Assembly (NCBI GenBank): GCA_031549495.1
Contig: JAVBPS010000009.1
Span: 1 to 64,000, forward strand
Length of the DNA stretch: 64,000 bases
Reading direction: 5' to 3'
Origin: JAVBOW01 sp031549495
Lineage (GTDB): Bacteria > Bacteroidota > Bacteroidia > Bacteroidales > Rikenellaceae
Positions within the stretch are counted from its first letter, which is position 1, and the number at the start of each line of letters is the position of its first letter. The notes below the pieces were generated by a model. That model saw only the letters and a list, made by a program, of their open reading frames with translations. It searched no databases and was not told where the DNA came from. Position numbers and translations under genes: made by a program. Positions 1 through 7,533 of this stretch are shown here, in pieces.

Positions 1-1415
1 CCCATGGCGATACCCGAAACGTGCTTCTTCATCTTCAGGCCCGAATCCATCAGCGCGAGCGTACCGGCGCAAACCGTAGCCATCGAAGAGCTTCCGTTCG
101 ATTCGAGGATATCCGACACGATGCGCACGGCGTAGGGGTTATTCTCGCCGAGCGGAACCATCGGTTTGAGGGCGCGGAAGGCGAGGTTGCCGTGGCCGAT
201 CTCGCGGCGCGAAAGGCCGCGTACGGGACGGGCGTCACCGGTGGAGAAGGGCGGGAAATTGTAGTGCAGCACGAACTGCTCTTCGCCCTGGCGCAGCACC
301 TCATCGATCATCTTCTGGTCCATCTTGGTACCCAGGGTGACCGAGGTCAGCGACTGCGTCTCGCCGCGGGTGAAGATGGCCGAGCCGTGCGCGGCGGGCA
401 GGTAGCCCACTTCGCACCAGATCGGGCGGATCACGTCCGTCGCGCGGCCGTCCAGGCGGATCCCCTCGTCGAGGATCATGTTGCGCATCGCCTTTTTGAG
501 CACGTCGTCGTGGTAATATTTTTTGATCAGGGATTTCTTTTCGGCGAGTTCCTCGTCGCTGAAGCGGGCCATGAATTCGGCCTCGATGGCGTCGAACTGG
601 GCCGAGCGCTCGTGCTTGGCCGAGGGGGCCTTGGCGGCGGCGTAGGTCTGCTCGTAGGTCTCTTTGATGACCAGCGCGCGCAACTCCTCGTCGTTCACCT
701 CGTGGCAGTAGGTGCGCTTAACGTCCTTGCCGAGCTCTTTCGACAGCTCTATCTGCACCTGGCAGTGCTTTTTGATCTCCTCGTGGGCCACTTTGATCGC
801 TTCGAGCATCACGGCCTCGGAAACCTCCTTCATTTCGCCCTCGACCATCATGATGTTGTCGAGCGTCCCGGCCACGATGATGTCCAGGTCGGCGCCCGCC
901 ATCTGCGAGAAGAGCGGGTTGACCACCATCTGCCCGTCGATGCGCGCCACGCGCACCTCGGAGATCGGGCCCTGGAAGGGAATGTCCGAGCAGGCCAGGG
1001 CGGCCGAGGCGGCCAGGCCGGCCAGCGCGTCGGGCTGGATATCTTTGTCTGCCGAGATGAGGTTAACCGTAACGAAAACGTCGGCATGGTAGTCCGCGGG
1101 GAAGAGCGGGCGCAGGGCGCGGTCGATCAGGCGCGCCACGAGGATCTCGTTGTCGCCCGGGCGTGCTTCGCGCTTCAGGAAACCGCCGGGATAGCGTCCC
1201 GCGGCGGCGTATTTTTCTTTGTATTCCACCTGCAGGGGCATGAAATCCACATCGGGTTTCGCCTCTTTGGCAGCTACCACGGTGGCCAGCAGCATCGTGT
1301 CGCCCTGTTTTACCACCACCGAACCGTCGGCCTGCTTGGCCAGTTTGCCGGTTTCGATCTCGATCGTCTGCCCGTTCGGCATGCTGATCGTCTTCTTCGT
1401 TGCGTTGTACATCAT
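1..1415 (-). CDS. pnp: Polyribonucleotide nucleotidyltransferase (PNPase), C-terminal part beyond window
   Basis: Phosphorolytic 3'-5' exoribonuclease of mRNA turnover. The reading frame stays open from an ATG at 1415 to the left edge (471 codons; the family is about 700-740). It begins MMYNATKK and continues with IEIETGKLAKQADGSVVV, the typical start of the first RNase PH domain. The last visible residues, HVSGIAMG, belong to the second RNase PH domain, so the KH and S1 RNA-binding domains must lie outside the window. It follows rpsO on the same strand, the usual rpsO-pnp order, with a hairpin between them. An overlapping 478-codon frame on the plus strand is its antisense shadow. Identification is firm; the second ATG (1412) could equally be the start. 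Confidence 0.95.
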   Translation of the reverse strand, partial: MMYNATKKTISMPNGQTIEIETGKLAKQADGSVVVKQGDTMLLATVVAAKEAKPDVDFMPLQVEYKEKYAAAGRYPGGFLKREARPGDNEILVARLIDRALRPLFPADYHADVFVTVNLISADKDIQPDALAGLAASAALACSDIPFQGPISEVRVARIDGQMVVNPLFSQMAGADLDIIVAGTLDNIMMVEGEMKEVSEAVMLEAIKVAHEEIKKHCQVQIELSKELGKDVKRTYCHEVNDEELRALVIKETYEQTYAAAKAPSAKHERSAQFDAIEAEFMARFSDEELAEKKSLIKKYYHDDVLKKAMRNMILDEGIRLDGRATDVIRPIWCEVGYLPAAHGSAIFTRGETQSLTSVTLGTKMDQKMIDEVLRQGEEQFVLHYNFPPFSTGDARPVRGLSRREIGHGNLAFRALKPMVPLGENNPYAVRIVSDILESNGSSSMATVCAGTLALMDSGLKMKKHVSGIAM

Positions 1416-1456
1416 TTCGTCTTATTTTATCGTCTTGTGTGTCTTTGCAAAAAGTA

Positions 1457-1488
1457 AGTAAAGGCAATTTATGAAAATTGCCTTTACT
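1457..1488 (-). terminator. Hairpin between rpsO and pnp
   Basis: A perfect 14-bp stem (1457-1470 with 1475-1488) and a 4-nt loop lie just after the rpsO stop. On the minus strand the stem is followed by a short T run. It could be a partial terminator or a processing site that sets the rpsO/pnp ratio; it does not separate the genes by much. Confidence 0.6.
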
Positions 1489-1513
1489 TTTCCGCGTTGA
1501 AGCGGGAATCTTC

Positions 1514-1786
1514 TTATTTCCTCAGACCCAGTGCTTTGACAATCGCGCGGTAGCGTTCGATGTCCACCATTTTCAGGTAATCGAGCATGCGGCGGCGTTT
1601 ACCGACCAGCCGCAGCAGCGAGCGTTGGGTTCCGAAATCCTTCTTGTTGCTTTTCAGGTGTTCGGTAAGGTGGCTGATACGGTAGGTGAACAGCGCGATC
1701 TGGCTCTCGGCCGAGCCGGTGTCGGTGTTGGACTTCCCGTAGGAACCGAAGATTTCCTGCTTCTTCTCAGGTGCTAAATAGTTCAT
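1514..1786 (-). CDS. rpsO: 30S ribosomal protein S15
   Basis: Small-subunit protein that binds 16S rRNA early in 30S assembly. The 90-residue product starts MNYLAPEKKQEIFG and contains the hallmark stretches TGSAESQIALFTYRI and RSLLRLVGKRRRMLDYL, ending ALGLRK; S15 proteins are about 89 residues. The frame is open upstream to 1924, but the start is placed at 1786 because that gives the family length and because a strong promoter at 1925-1895 puts the upstream codons in the leader. Followed by pnp. In other bacteria S15 represses its own mRNA, and a 100-nt leader is present here (see findings). Confidence 0.97.
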   Translation of the reverse strand: MNYLAPEKKQEIFGSYGKSNTDTGSAESQIALFTYRISHLTEHLKSNKKDFGTQRSLLRLVGKRRRMLDYLKMVDIERYRAIVKALGLRK

Positions 1787-1894
1787 TTTATTTAGTTTAT
1801 TATGGAGCAAGGACCCTCTTTCTATGCCGAAAGTCCCTGAACCTTCACACTTTACGATGGATTCGGCCTTACCCGATGCCACCAAAGCGTGGCG

Positions 1895-1925
1895 CAAAGG
1901 TATGTTTTTTTTATTTACCCGCAAA
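1895..1925 (-). promoter_or_regulatory. Bacteroidetes-type promoter for rpsO-pnp
   Basis: On the minus strand TTTG (1925-1922), a 19-nt spacer and TACCTTTG (1902-1895) match the Bacteroidetes primary sigma consensus (TTTG, about 19 nt, TAnnTTTG) exactly. The predicted start is near 1888, leaving a leader of about 100 nt before the rpsO ATG. Confidence 0.8.
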
Positions 1926-1982
1926 TATTTCGGTTATCTTTGTGCGTCGGGCGCACTTTCCGATGCGAAAAGCACGATTTGT

Positions 1983-2030
1983 CCGAATTACAAATTCGGA
2001 AGATAATCCACGCGGCATTGCAAATGCCGC
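1983..2030. repeat. Palindromic repeat, family C, copy 1
   Basis: Two short hairpins: one at 1983-1999 (7-bp arms, loop ACA) and one at 2012-2030 with arms GCGGCATT/AATGCCGC, followed by TTAAC. The second hairpin recurs with its TTAAC flank at 30336-30354, again next to other small palindromes. Confidence 0.65.
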
Positions 2031-2064
2031 TTAACGTAAGGGTTCGCCGCTAAAGCACTAATTT

Positions 2065-2457
2065 ATGAGATACCTTTATTACAAATTATGGAGTGATTTC
2101 AGGTCTGTCAAGACCAACGATCAGCCCGCTACGAATGCAATGATAATGCTCAGCGGGGTTCAATGCGTAAATATTTTTTCGTTACTTATCTTTATCAACT
2201 ACCATTTAGAATCCCCGTTTTTGTCAAAAACATATGCGACAACGAAACTTGAAGCTATGATATATGTCGGGCCATGGGTTATTCTATCATATATATTTAA
2301 TTATTTCTATTTATATCGGAACCGTGAAAAAATTTATAATAAATACAAGGGAGAAGGGGGATTTTGGCGCATAGCAGGCAATATAATCCTAGTCGGTTAT
2401 ATTTTCGGATCGGCTGCATTGGTGTATTTAATAGCCACCAGATATCCTATCAAATAA
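2065..2457 (+). CDS. Small AT-rich membrane protein, unknown function
   Basis: A 130-residue protein with about three hydrophobic membrane segments (near residues 26-46, 66-84 and 105-125). The last loop before the third segment is basic (YRNREKIYNKYKGEGG). No family recognised. The gene is clearly richer in A and T than its neighbours, which fits recent acquisition or a poorly constrained gene. A possible -7 element TATCTTTG lies at 1935-1942, about 120 nt upstream, on the plus strand opposite the rpsO promoter region. It is called a gene because of ATG start, membrane-protein composition and lack of an alternative gene in the region; expression is uncertain. Confidence 0.6.
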   Translation: MRYLYYKLWSDFRSVKTNDQPATNAMIMLSGVQCVNIFSLLIFINYHLESPFLSKTYATTKLEAMIYVGPWVILSYIFNYFYLYRNREKIYNKYKGEGGFWRIAGNIILVGYIFGSAALVYLIATRYPIK

Positions 2458-2470
2458 TTACGATTTTATT

Positions 2471-2478
2471 TATCTTTG
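2471..2478 (+). promoter_or_regulatory. -7 element before the NfeD gene
   Basis: TATCTTTG matches the Bacteroidetes -7 consensus TAnnTTTG and lies 20 nt before the ATG at 2498. No clear -33 TTTG at the right distance, so support is partial. Confidence 0.45.
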
Positions 2479-2497
2479 TCCGTTAACCTGCTTTTAG

Positions 2498-3898
2498 ATG
2501 AGAAAACTCATATTCTCCTTCTTGTTATCCATTTTAGTTTTCAGCGCATTCGCCGCCGCCGACACCACGCGCGTCTACGTGTTCCCCATCCGCGAGAACA
2601 TCATGCCCTCGACCGTGCGGCTGACCACCAGGTGCCTGGCCGCGGCGCAGGAGATGAAAGCCGACTACGTGGTGATCGACATGAACACCTACGGCGGGCT
2701 GATGGACGCCGCCGATTCCGTGCGCACGGCGATCCTCAACTGCCCCGTCCCGGTGCTGGTGCTGATCAACAACCAGGCCGCGAGCGCCGGGGCGCTGATC
2801 GCCATCGCCGCCGACTCGATCTACATGCGCGAGGGGGCGAGCATCGGCGCCGCGACGGTGGTCGACCAGCAGGGCGCCCCCGTGCCGGACAAATACCAGA
2901 GCTTCATGCGCTCGATGATGCGCTCCACGGCCGAGTCGCACGGCAAGGTCATCGACCGCATCACCGCGCGCGGGGACACCCTCTGGCGCTGGTACCGCGA
3001 CCCGAAGATCGCCGAGGCGATGGTTGACCCGCAGATCAACATTCCGGGCCTGGTCGACTCGCTGCACGTGCTCACGTTTACCACCGCCGAGGCGATCAAA
3101 TGGCACTACTGCGAGGGCAAGGCCGCCTCGGTCGAGGAGGTGCTGGCCAAAGCCGGGATCGCCAACCCCGTGATCACCGAATACAAATCCACGACGATGG
3201 ACCGCCTGCTGGGCTTTTTGACCAACCCGGCGTTCCAGGGTATTTTGATCGTGTTGATCATCGGGGGTATCTATTTCGAACTGCAAACCCCGGGCGTGGG
3301 CTTCCCGCTGATCGCCGCCGTGACCGCCGCGCTGCTTTACTTCGCCCCGCTCTACATCGAGGGGCTGGCGAGCAACTGGGAGATCGCGCTGTTCATCGTG
3401 GGGGTCATATTACTGATATTGGAAATATTCGTCACGCCCGGCTTCGGCGTGTTGGGCGTGCTGGGCGTTATCGCCGTGGTGGTGGGGCTGACGTTCGCGA
3501 TGATCGACACCTCGCTGCTCAAATACCTCCCCGAGGGGCAGCTTCCCTGGGGCATCCTGCTGCGCCCGCTGGGGCAGGTGGCGGTGAGCGTGACCGTCGC
3601 GCTGATCCTCTGCTTCTGGCTCGGCCCGCGCTTTCTGCAAGGGGATTCGCGCCTGCGCAGGCGGGTGGTGCTGGTCGACGCGATGACCCCGGAGGAAGGA
3701 TACGTTTCCCGTCCGGTCACGCCCAACCTGGAAGGCGTGGAAGGTGTGGTGGCCGCCGTGCTCAAACCCGCCGGCAAGGTCGAGGTGAACGGAAAATACT
3801 ACGAAGCCACCGAAGTGAACGGCCTCTACGTCGAGAAAGGCGAACGCGTGGTCGTGGTGCGCGATGAGGTGGGCACGCTCTATGTGCGCAAGGCCTGA
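2498..3898 (+). CDS. NfeD-family membrane-bound serine protease (ClpP class)
   Basis: Envelope protease family linked to membrane quality control and often paired with stomatins (no stomatin is adjacent here). The 466-residue protein has a signal peptide (residues 1-20), then a ClpP/SppA-like domain. NNQAASAGALIAIAAD carries the probable nucleophile Ser96, and Lys132 in VPDKYQSF is positioned as the general base of the Ser-Lys dyad known from archaeal 1510-N. Four to five membrane segments follow (about residues 245-385), then a C-terminal soluble NfeD domain of OB-fold type (about 395-466). The start at 2498 gives a proper signal peptide. A second frame starting at 2476 is a shadow. Full length for the long NfeD1 class. 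Confidence 0.9.
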   Translation: MRKLIFSFLLSILVFSAFAAADTTRVYVFPIRENIMPSTVRLTTRCLAAAQEMKADYVVIDMNTYGGLMDAADSVRTAILNCPVPVLVLINNQAASAGALIAIAADSIYMREGASIGAATVVDQQGAPVPDKYQSFMRSMMRSTAESHGKVIDRITARGDTLWRWYRDPKIAEAMVDPQINIPGLVDSLHVLTFTTAEAIKWHYCEGKAASVEEVLAKAGIANPVITEYKSTTMDRLLGFLTNPAFQGILIVLIIGGIYFELQTPGVGFPLIAAVTAALLYFAPLYIEGLASNWEIALFIVGVILLILEIFVTPGFGVLGVLGVIAVVVGLTFAMIDTSLLKYLPEGQLPWGILLRPLGQVAVSVTVALILCFWLGPRFLQGDSRLRRRVVLVDAMTPEEGYVSRPVTPNLEGVEGVVAAVLKPAGKVEVNGKYYEATEVNGLYVEKGERVVVVRDEVGTLYVRKA

Positions 3899-3922
3899 AA
3901 AGATGAACTACTGACCAAATAA

Positions 3923-4822
3923 ATGAGGATGAGAAAATTGATGTTATTGCTGCTGGTCGCCCTGCCGTTCACGGGATTCAGCGCCCCGAAAGCCAAGCGG
4001 GTCGTTATGATCGCCCTCGACGGGATATCGGTCGACGGATACCGCAAGGCGAACATCCCGAATATCGACGCCCTGGTTGCCGGGGGCGCCCTGTCCCTCG
4101 ACACGCGTGCGGTCATGCCTTCGGTGACCCTGCCGAACTGGACCAGCGTGCTGACCGGCAGCGGCCCCGAGCAACACGGCGTGGTGGACAACGGCTGGCA
4201 GACCGACAAGATCAAACTGCAGTCGGCCGAAACGGACGCAGACGGCTATTACCCGTCGCTTTTCAAGGTGCTCAAAGAGCAGCTTCCGGGCGTTAAGACC
4301 GCGTTCTATTACAACTGGATCAACCTTTTCTATCCCTATAACGAACGCTATTTCGACGAGGTGAGCTACCTGGAGAAAGACGCCTACGTCCCGAATTACG
4401 AAAAGGCGTATGATTTCATCCTCCGCAACCGGAAGAGCCCGACCGTCGTGTTCCTCTATTCGGTGCATACGGATCACGCCGGACACCGCTCGGGCTGGAT
4501 GTCCGATGAGTACATCCGCTCCATCGAGGAGGCCGACGCGCAGATCGGCAAATTCCTGCAAAAACTCAAGGACCAGGATTTGTACAAGGATACCCATTTC
4601 TTCTTCCTGTCCGATCACGGCGGGATCAAAAAAGGGCACGGGGGCTTCACGTTGTCGGAGATGGTCGTTCCCTGGGGCATCGCAGGCCCCGGCATCAAAC
4701 AGGGAATGACGATCGAAGAGCCCAACAATCACCTGAATACGGCTGCGATGGTGCTGTATTTGTTTAAACTGAAGAAGCCTCTGGTGTGGACGGGGGAAAC
4801 CGTTGAGTCCGTTTTGAAATAA
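3923..4822 (+). CDS. Secreted alkaline-phosphatase-superfamily phosphodiesterase (NPP-like)
   Basis: Probably a periplasmic nucleotide pyrophosphatase/phosphodiesterase-type hydrolase. The 299-residue protein has a signal peptide ending near residue 20. Metal ligands and the nucleophile of the family can be placed: Asp33 in VVMIALDG, Thr69 in VMPSVTLPNWTS, the SVHTDHAGH metal motif, and FFLSDHGG plus KKGHGG near the C-terminus. Its substrate cannot be read from the sequence. It is 24 nt downstream of the NfeD gene on the same strand, so may be co-transcribed. A strong hairpin follows. It is shorter than typical eukaryotic NPPs but usual for the compact bacterial form. The second Met (3929) is an alternative start. 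Confidence 0.87.
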   Translation: MRMRKLMLLLLVALPFTGFSAPKAKRVVMIALDGISVDGYRKANIPNIDALVAGGALSLDTRAVMPSVTLPNWTSVLTGSGPEQHGVVDNGWQTDKIKLQSAETDADGYYPSLFKVLKEQLPGVKTAFYYNWINLFYPYNERYFDEVSYLEKDAYVPNYEKAYDFILRNRKSPTVVFLYSVHTDHAGHRSGWMSDEYIRSIEEADAQIGKFLQKLKDQDLYKDTHFFFLSDHGGIKKGHGGFTLSEMVVPWGIAGPGIKQGMTIEEPNNHLNTAAMVLYLFKLKKPLVWTGETVESVLK

Positions 4823-4841
4823 TAATACGAGGGAGCTCCCT

Positions 4842-4893
4842 CACACACATTCGGGATGGCGTTGTTTATTTCACGCCATCCCGAATGTGTGTG
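4842..4893. terminator. 20-bp perfect inverted repeat after the phosphodiesterase gene
   Basis: Arms 4842-4861 and 4874-4893 are perfectly complementary over 20 bp with a 12-nt loop (TTGTTTATTTCA). It sits 20 nt after the stop codon. There is no strong T run after it, so it could be a bidirectional hairpin stop, a 3'-end stabiliser or a repeat element rather than a classical terminator. Confidence 0.5.
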
Positions 4894-4975
4894 CGGGAAC
4901 TTCCTTATATCCCGATAAATACACGAATTTCCCGAAACAATCCGCCGACCCATTCCGATTCTGCGAAAAATAAAA

Positions 4976-4983
4976 TATATTTG
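4976..4983 (+). promoter_or_regulatory. -7 element before apbE
   Basis: TATATTTG fits TAnnTTTG and lies about 22 nt before the ApbE start codon. The -33 element is not evident. Confidence 0.45.
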
Positions 4984-5005
4984 CACTGGGCATAACCTGA
5001 TGATT

Positions 5006-6010
5006 ATGAAAAAACTCATTTATATTTTCCTGGCGGTCACGCTGGTGTTGACGGGCTGCCGTCCGGGCCATGAGGGCGGCTACAAGGCCACGTTCGACGG
5101 CTTCACGCAGGGCACCTATTACCACGTGGTGACCATCAGCCGCGACTCGTTGAACCTGGAAGGCCCCATAGACTCGCTCTTCACGGTGATCGACAATTCG
5201 ATGTCGATCTTCAACCCCTCCTCGCTGCTGAGCCGCCTGAACCGCAACGAAACCGACTCGCTCGACCCATACATTACCCATTGCATCGCCACGGCCCGCA
5301 AGGTGAGCGAACTCTCGGGCGGCCTGTACGACATCACGGTCAAACCGCTGGTCGAGGCGTGGGGCTTCGCCGCGCGGGAGCAGGACGCCGAGCCGAACCT
5401 CGATTCGCTCGTGCAATTCGTCGGCTACGACAAGATCAGTATAGCGGACGGCCGCCTGGTGAAGGCGGATCCGCGCGTGCAACTCGACCTGAACTCGATC
5501 GCCAAGGGCTACTCGGCCGACCTGGTGGCCCGGCTGGTCGAGAGCTACGGCGTGAAGGATTACCTGGTGGAGATCGGCGGCGAGATCGTCGCCAAAGGGC
5601 GCAACGCCTCGGACGAAGCGTGGAAAATCGGCATCGACAAACCCGTCGAGGGCAACTTCATGCCCGGCGCGCAGACCCAGGTGGTGGTCGCGGTCAGCAA
5701 CAAATGCATCGCCACCTCGGGCAACTACCGCAACTACCGCTACGACGACCTGGGACGCAGGATCGTCCACACGATCAACCCCCGTACCGGCAGCAGCTCA
5801 CCCGGTAACGTGCTATCGGCCACGGTGTTCGCCGACGACTGCGCGACGGCCGACGCCATGGGCACGGCCCTGATGGTGGTGGGATTCGACAAGGCGGTCA
5901 AGATGCTGGAAGCCACCCCCGGCGTATGGGGTTATCTGATCTACTCCGACGCGAAGGGCGACCTGGTCACCTACGCCTCGCCGCAGGTCGAAAAAATAAT
6001 CGTCCAATGA
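5006..6010 (+). CDS. apbE: FAD:protein FMN transferase (ApbE family lipoprotein)
   Basis: Transfers FMN from FAD covalently onto Thr/Ser of flavoproteins such as NqrB/NqrC or RnfG/RnfD, at the outer face of the inner membrane. The 334-residue protein has a lipoprotein signal with Cys in LVLTGC. Family motifs in order: FDGFTQGTYYHV; SGGLYDITVKPLVEAWGF; DLNSIAKGYSADLVA (FAD and Mg site); GGEIVAKG; TSGNYRNY; HTINPRTG; and DDCATADAMGTALMV. Length and motifs are normal. The ATG at 5006 was preferred over 5000 because it gives a standard MKK start. The stop overlaps the next ATG (ATGATGA context), so the two genes are translationally coupled. Confidence 0.93.
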   Translation: MKKLIYIFLAVTLVLTGCRPGHEGGYKATFDGFTQGTYYHVVTISRDSLNLEGPIDSLFTVIDNSMSIFNPSSLLSRLNRNETDSLDPYITHCIATARKVSELSGGLYDITVKPLVEAWGFAAREQDAEPNLDSLVQFVGYDKISIADGRLVKADPRVQLDLNSIAKGYSADLVARLVESYGVKDYLVEIGGEIVAKGRNASDEAWKIGIDKPVEGNFMPGAQTQVVVAVSNKCIATSGNYRNYRYDDLGRRIVHTINPRTGSSSPGNVLSATVFADDCATADAMGTALMVVGFDKAVKMLEATPGVWGYLIYSDAKGDLVTYASPQVEKIIVQ

Positions 6011-6933
6011 TGCAGCGGGTCTGGTTCATCTATAATCCCGCGTCGGGCGAGGGGGTGATCCCCGAACGGCTGGACGAGCTGGTGGAACTCCATCAGAAAC
6101 ACGGCTGCCTGCTGCTGCCCTACCGGCTGGGGTTCTTGCCGGACCAGGATGCGCAGTTGCTCTCGGCGATCGACCCGAAGTGCCGCCACGTGCTGGTGGC
6201 GGGGGGCGACGGGACGGTGAATTATGTGGTCAACCTGCTTAAAAAGAATGGACTGGACGTGCCGCTGGCCGTGCTGCCCACGGGGACGGCCAACGATTTC
6301 GCCTCGCTGTTCGACCTGCCGTCCGACCCGGTGAAGGCTTGCGAAAAACTGCTCACGGGGCAGGTGCGGCGCATCGACCTGGGGCTGGTGAACGGCGACT
6401 ATTTCGCCAACGTGTTCAGTTGCGGCCTGTTCTCCGACATCTCGCAGCGCACCCCGACCATCTTCAAGAATACCTTCGGCCGGCTGGCCTACTACGTGAG
6501 CGGGATCAGCGACCTGCCGAAATTCCGGCTGATGCACCTGAAGGTGTCGTCGGATGGCGGCGATTACGAAGGCCCCGCGCTGATGTTCTTCGTCTTCAAC
6601 GGCCGCACGGCGGGCAAGCTGCCCATCGCCTACCTCTCCCAGGTGGACGACGGCCTGCTGGACGTGCTGATCATCAAGGGCGACAATCCGGGCGAGAATT
6701 TACAGGGGATATTCCACTACATGACCCTGGTGCGCCGCAACAAGGAATACCCCTCGGCGATGGTGCATATCCGCTGCACGCGCCTGTTGGCCGAAAGTTC
6801 CAAACCCGAGGCGACCGACATGGACGGCCAGGCGGGCCCGGCCCTGCCCGTGCAGATCGCCTGTCTGAAGGGCGGGCTGCAGGTGCTCGCGCCCAAACCG
6901 AAAGCGAAAAAAAAGAAGGGGAGCGGACAATAG
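6007..6933 (+). CDS. Diacylglycerol/lipid kinase family protein
   Basis: Predicted ATP-dependent lipid kinase of the DAGK catalytic family (DgkB/YegS-like), acting at the inner membrane on a diacylglycerol- or sphingoid-type lipid. The 308-residue protein starts MMQRVWFIYNPASGEG (nucleotide loop). It has the family signature HVLVAGGDGTVNYVVN and the substrate/ATP loop LAVLPTGTANDFA at about residues 60-105. The start at 6007 overlaps the apbE stop by 4 nt. The frame is open further upstream, but those codons lie inside apbE. The lysine-rich C-terminus (KPKAKKKKGSGQ) may bind membrane or nucleic acid. Lipid specificity is not readable; sphingolipid kinase is possible because Bacteroidales make sphingolipids. 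Confidence 0.85.
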   Translation: MMQRVWFIYNPASGEGVIPERLDELVELHQKHGCLLLPYRLGFLPDQDAQLLSAIDPKCRHVLVAGGDGTVNYVVNLLKKNGLDVPLAVLPTGTANDFASLFDLPSDPVKACEKLLTGQVRRIDLGLVNGDYFANVFSCGLFSDISQRTPTIFKNTFGRLAYYVSGISDLPKFRLMHLKVSSDGGDYEGPALMFFVFNGRTAGKLPIAYLSQVDDGLLDVLIIKGDNPGENLQGIFHYMTLVRRNKEYPSAMVHIRCTRLLAESSKPEATDMDGQAGPALPVQIACLKGGLQVLAPKPKAKKKKGSGQ

Positions 6934-6983
6934 CGGAACCTGCCGTTTTTTTGCTACCTTTATACGCATAAACCCTCCCGGAG

Positions 6984-7514
6984 ATGAAAATATTCAGCTG
7001 CCTGCTTTTGAGCCTCGTCCTCCTTGTGTCAGCGGCCGCGATGTGCTCCTGTTCCAAGGACGGGGACGACGACCAGAACCGTATCGTGGTGGACGGGAAG
7101 GAATTCACCGCCGCATACGCAAGCTACCAGGCATGGGAGGAGATCATGGCATCCGCCAAATACACCTATGTCGAACTGACCTACTTCGACGAGGAAGGCA
7201 TGCAGAACATTGTGGTCGCCCTTCGCGACTCCGCTTTTGGAACGTGGTATACGCTTGCACAGGACGGGAGCCAATGGAAGGTCGGACTGGGCGCGGCGTA
7301 CGTGGGAGACAGCGGGAATATGAACCTGATCAGATCGGGAAAAGTCTACGTCCAGTCCCTGAGCAAGCGTTATACCTCCGGCAATATGGATTACCGCCGT
7401 TACAAGATGGCGCTGGAGCTGATCCTGACCGACGGTAAAACGGTTTCTGCGACTTACACAGGTCCCTTTTCGCGGTTTCTGATATCGAGTATGGAGGACG
7501 GGGACGAAGAGTAA
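6984..7514 (+). CDS. Putative lipoprotein, unknown function
   Basis: A 176-residue protein with a hydrophobic signal (residues 3-20) and Cys residues at 21 and 23 in AAAMCSCSKDG. Either could be lipidated; the acidic run DGDDD directly after could help sorting to the surface. The rest is soluble, with beta-rich character and no recognised family. It lies between the lipid-kinase gene (50 nt upstream) and murA (20 nt downstream), so it is probably part of the same transcription unit. No functional link to either neighbour is apparent. Confidence 0.75.
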   Translation: MKIFSCLLLSLVLLVSAAAMCSCSKDGDDDQNRIVVDGKEFTAAYASYQAWEEIMASAKYTYVELTYFDEEGMQNIVVALRDSAFGTWYTLAQDGSQWKVGLGAAYVGDSGNMNLIRSGKVYVQSLSKRYTSGNMDYRRYKMALELILTDGKTVSATYTGPFSRFLISSMEDGDEE

Positions 7515-7533
7515 GTATTCAAAATATGTAATC

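Noticed and set aside
21..1457. 478-codon plus-strand open frame
   Set aside because: Antisense of pnp; the opposite strand encodes clear PNPase motifs.
1824..2006. 60-codon plus-strand open frame
   Set aside because: Covers the rpsO promoter and leader and has no recognisable protein features.
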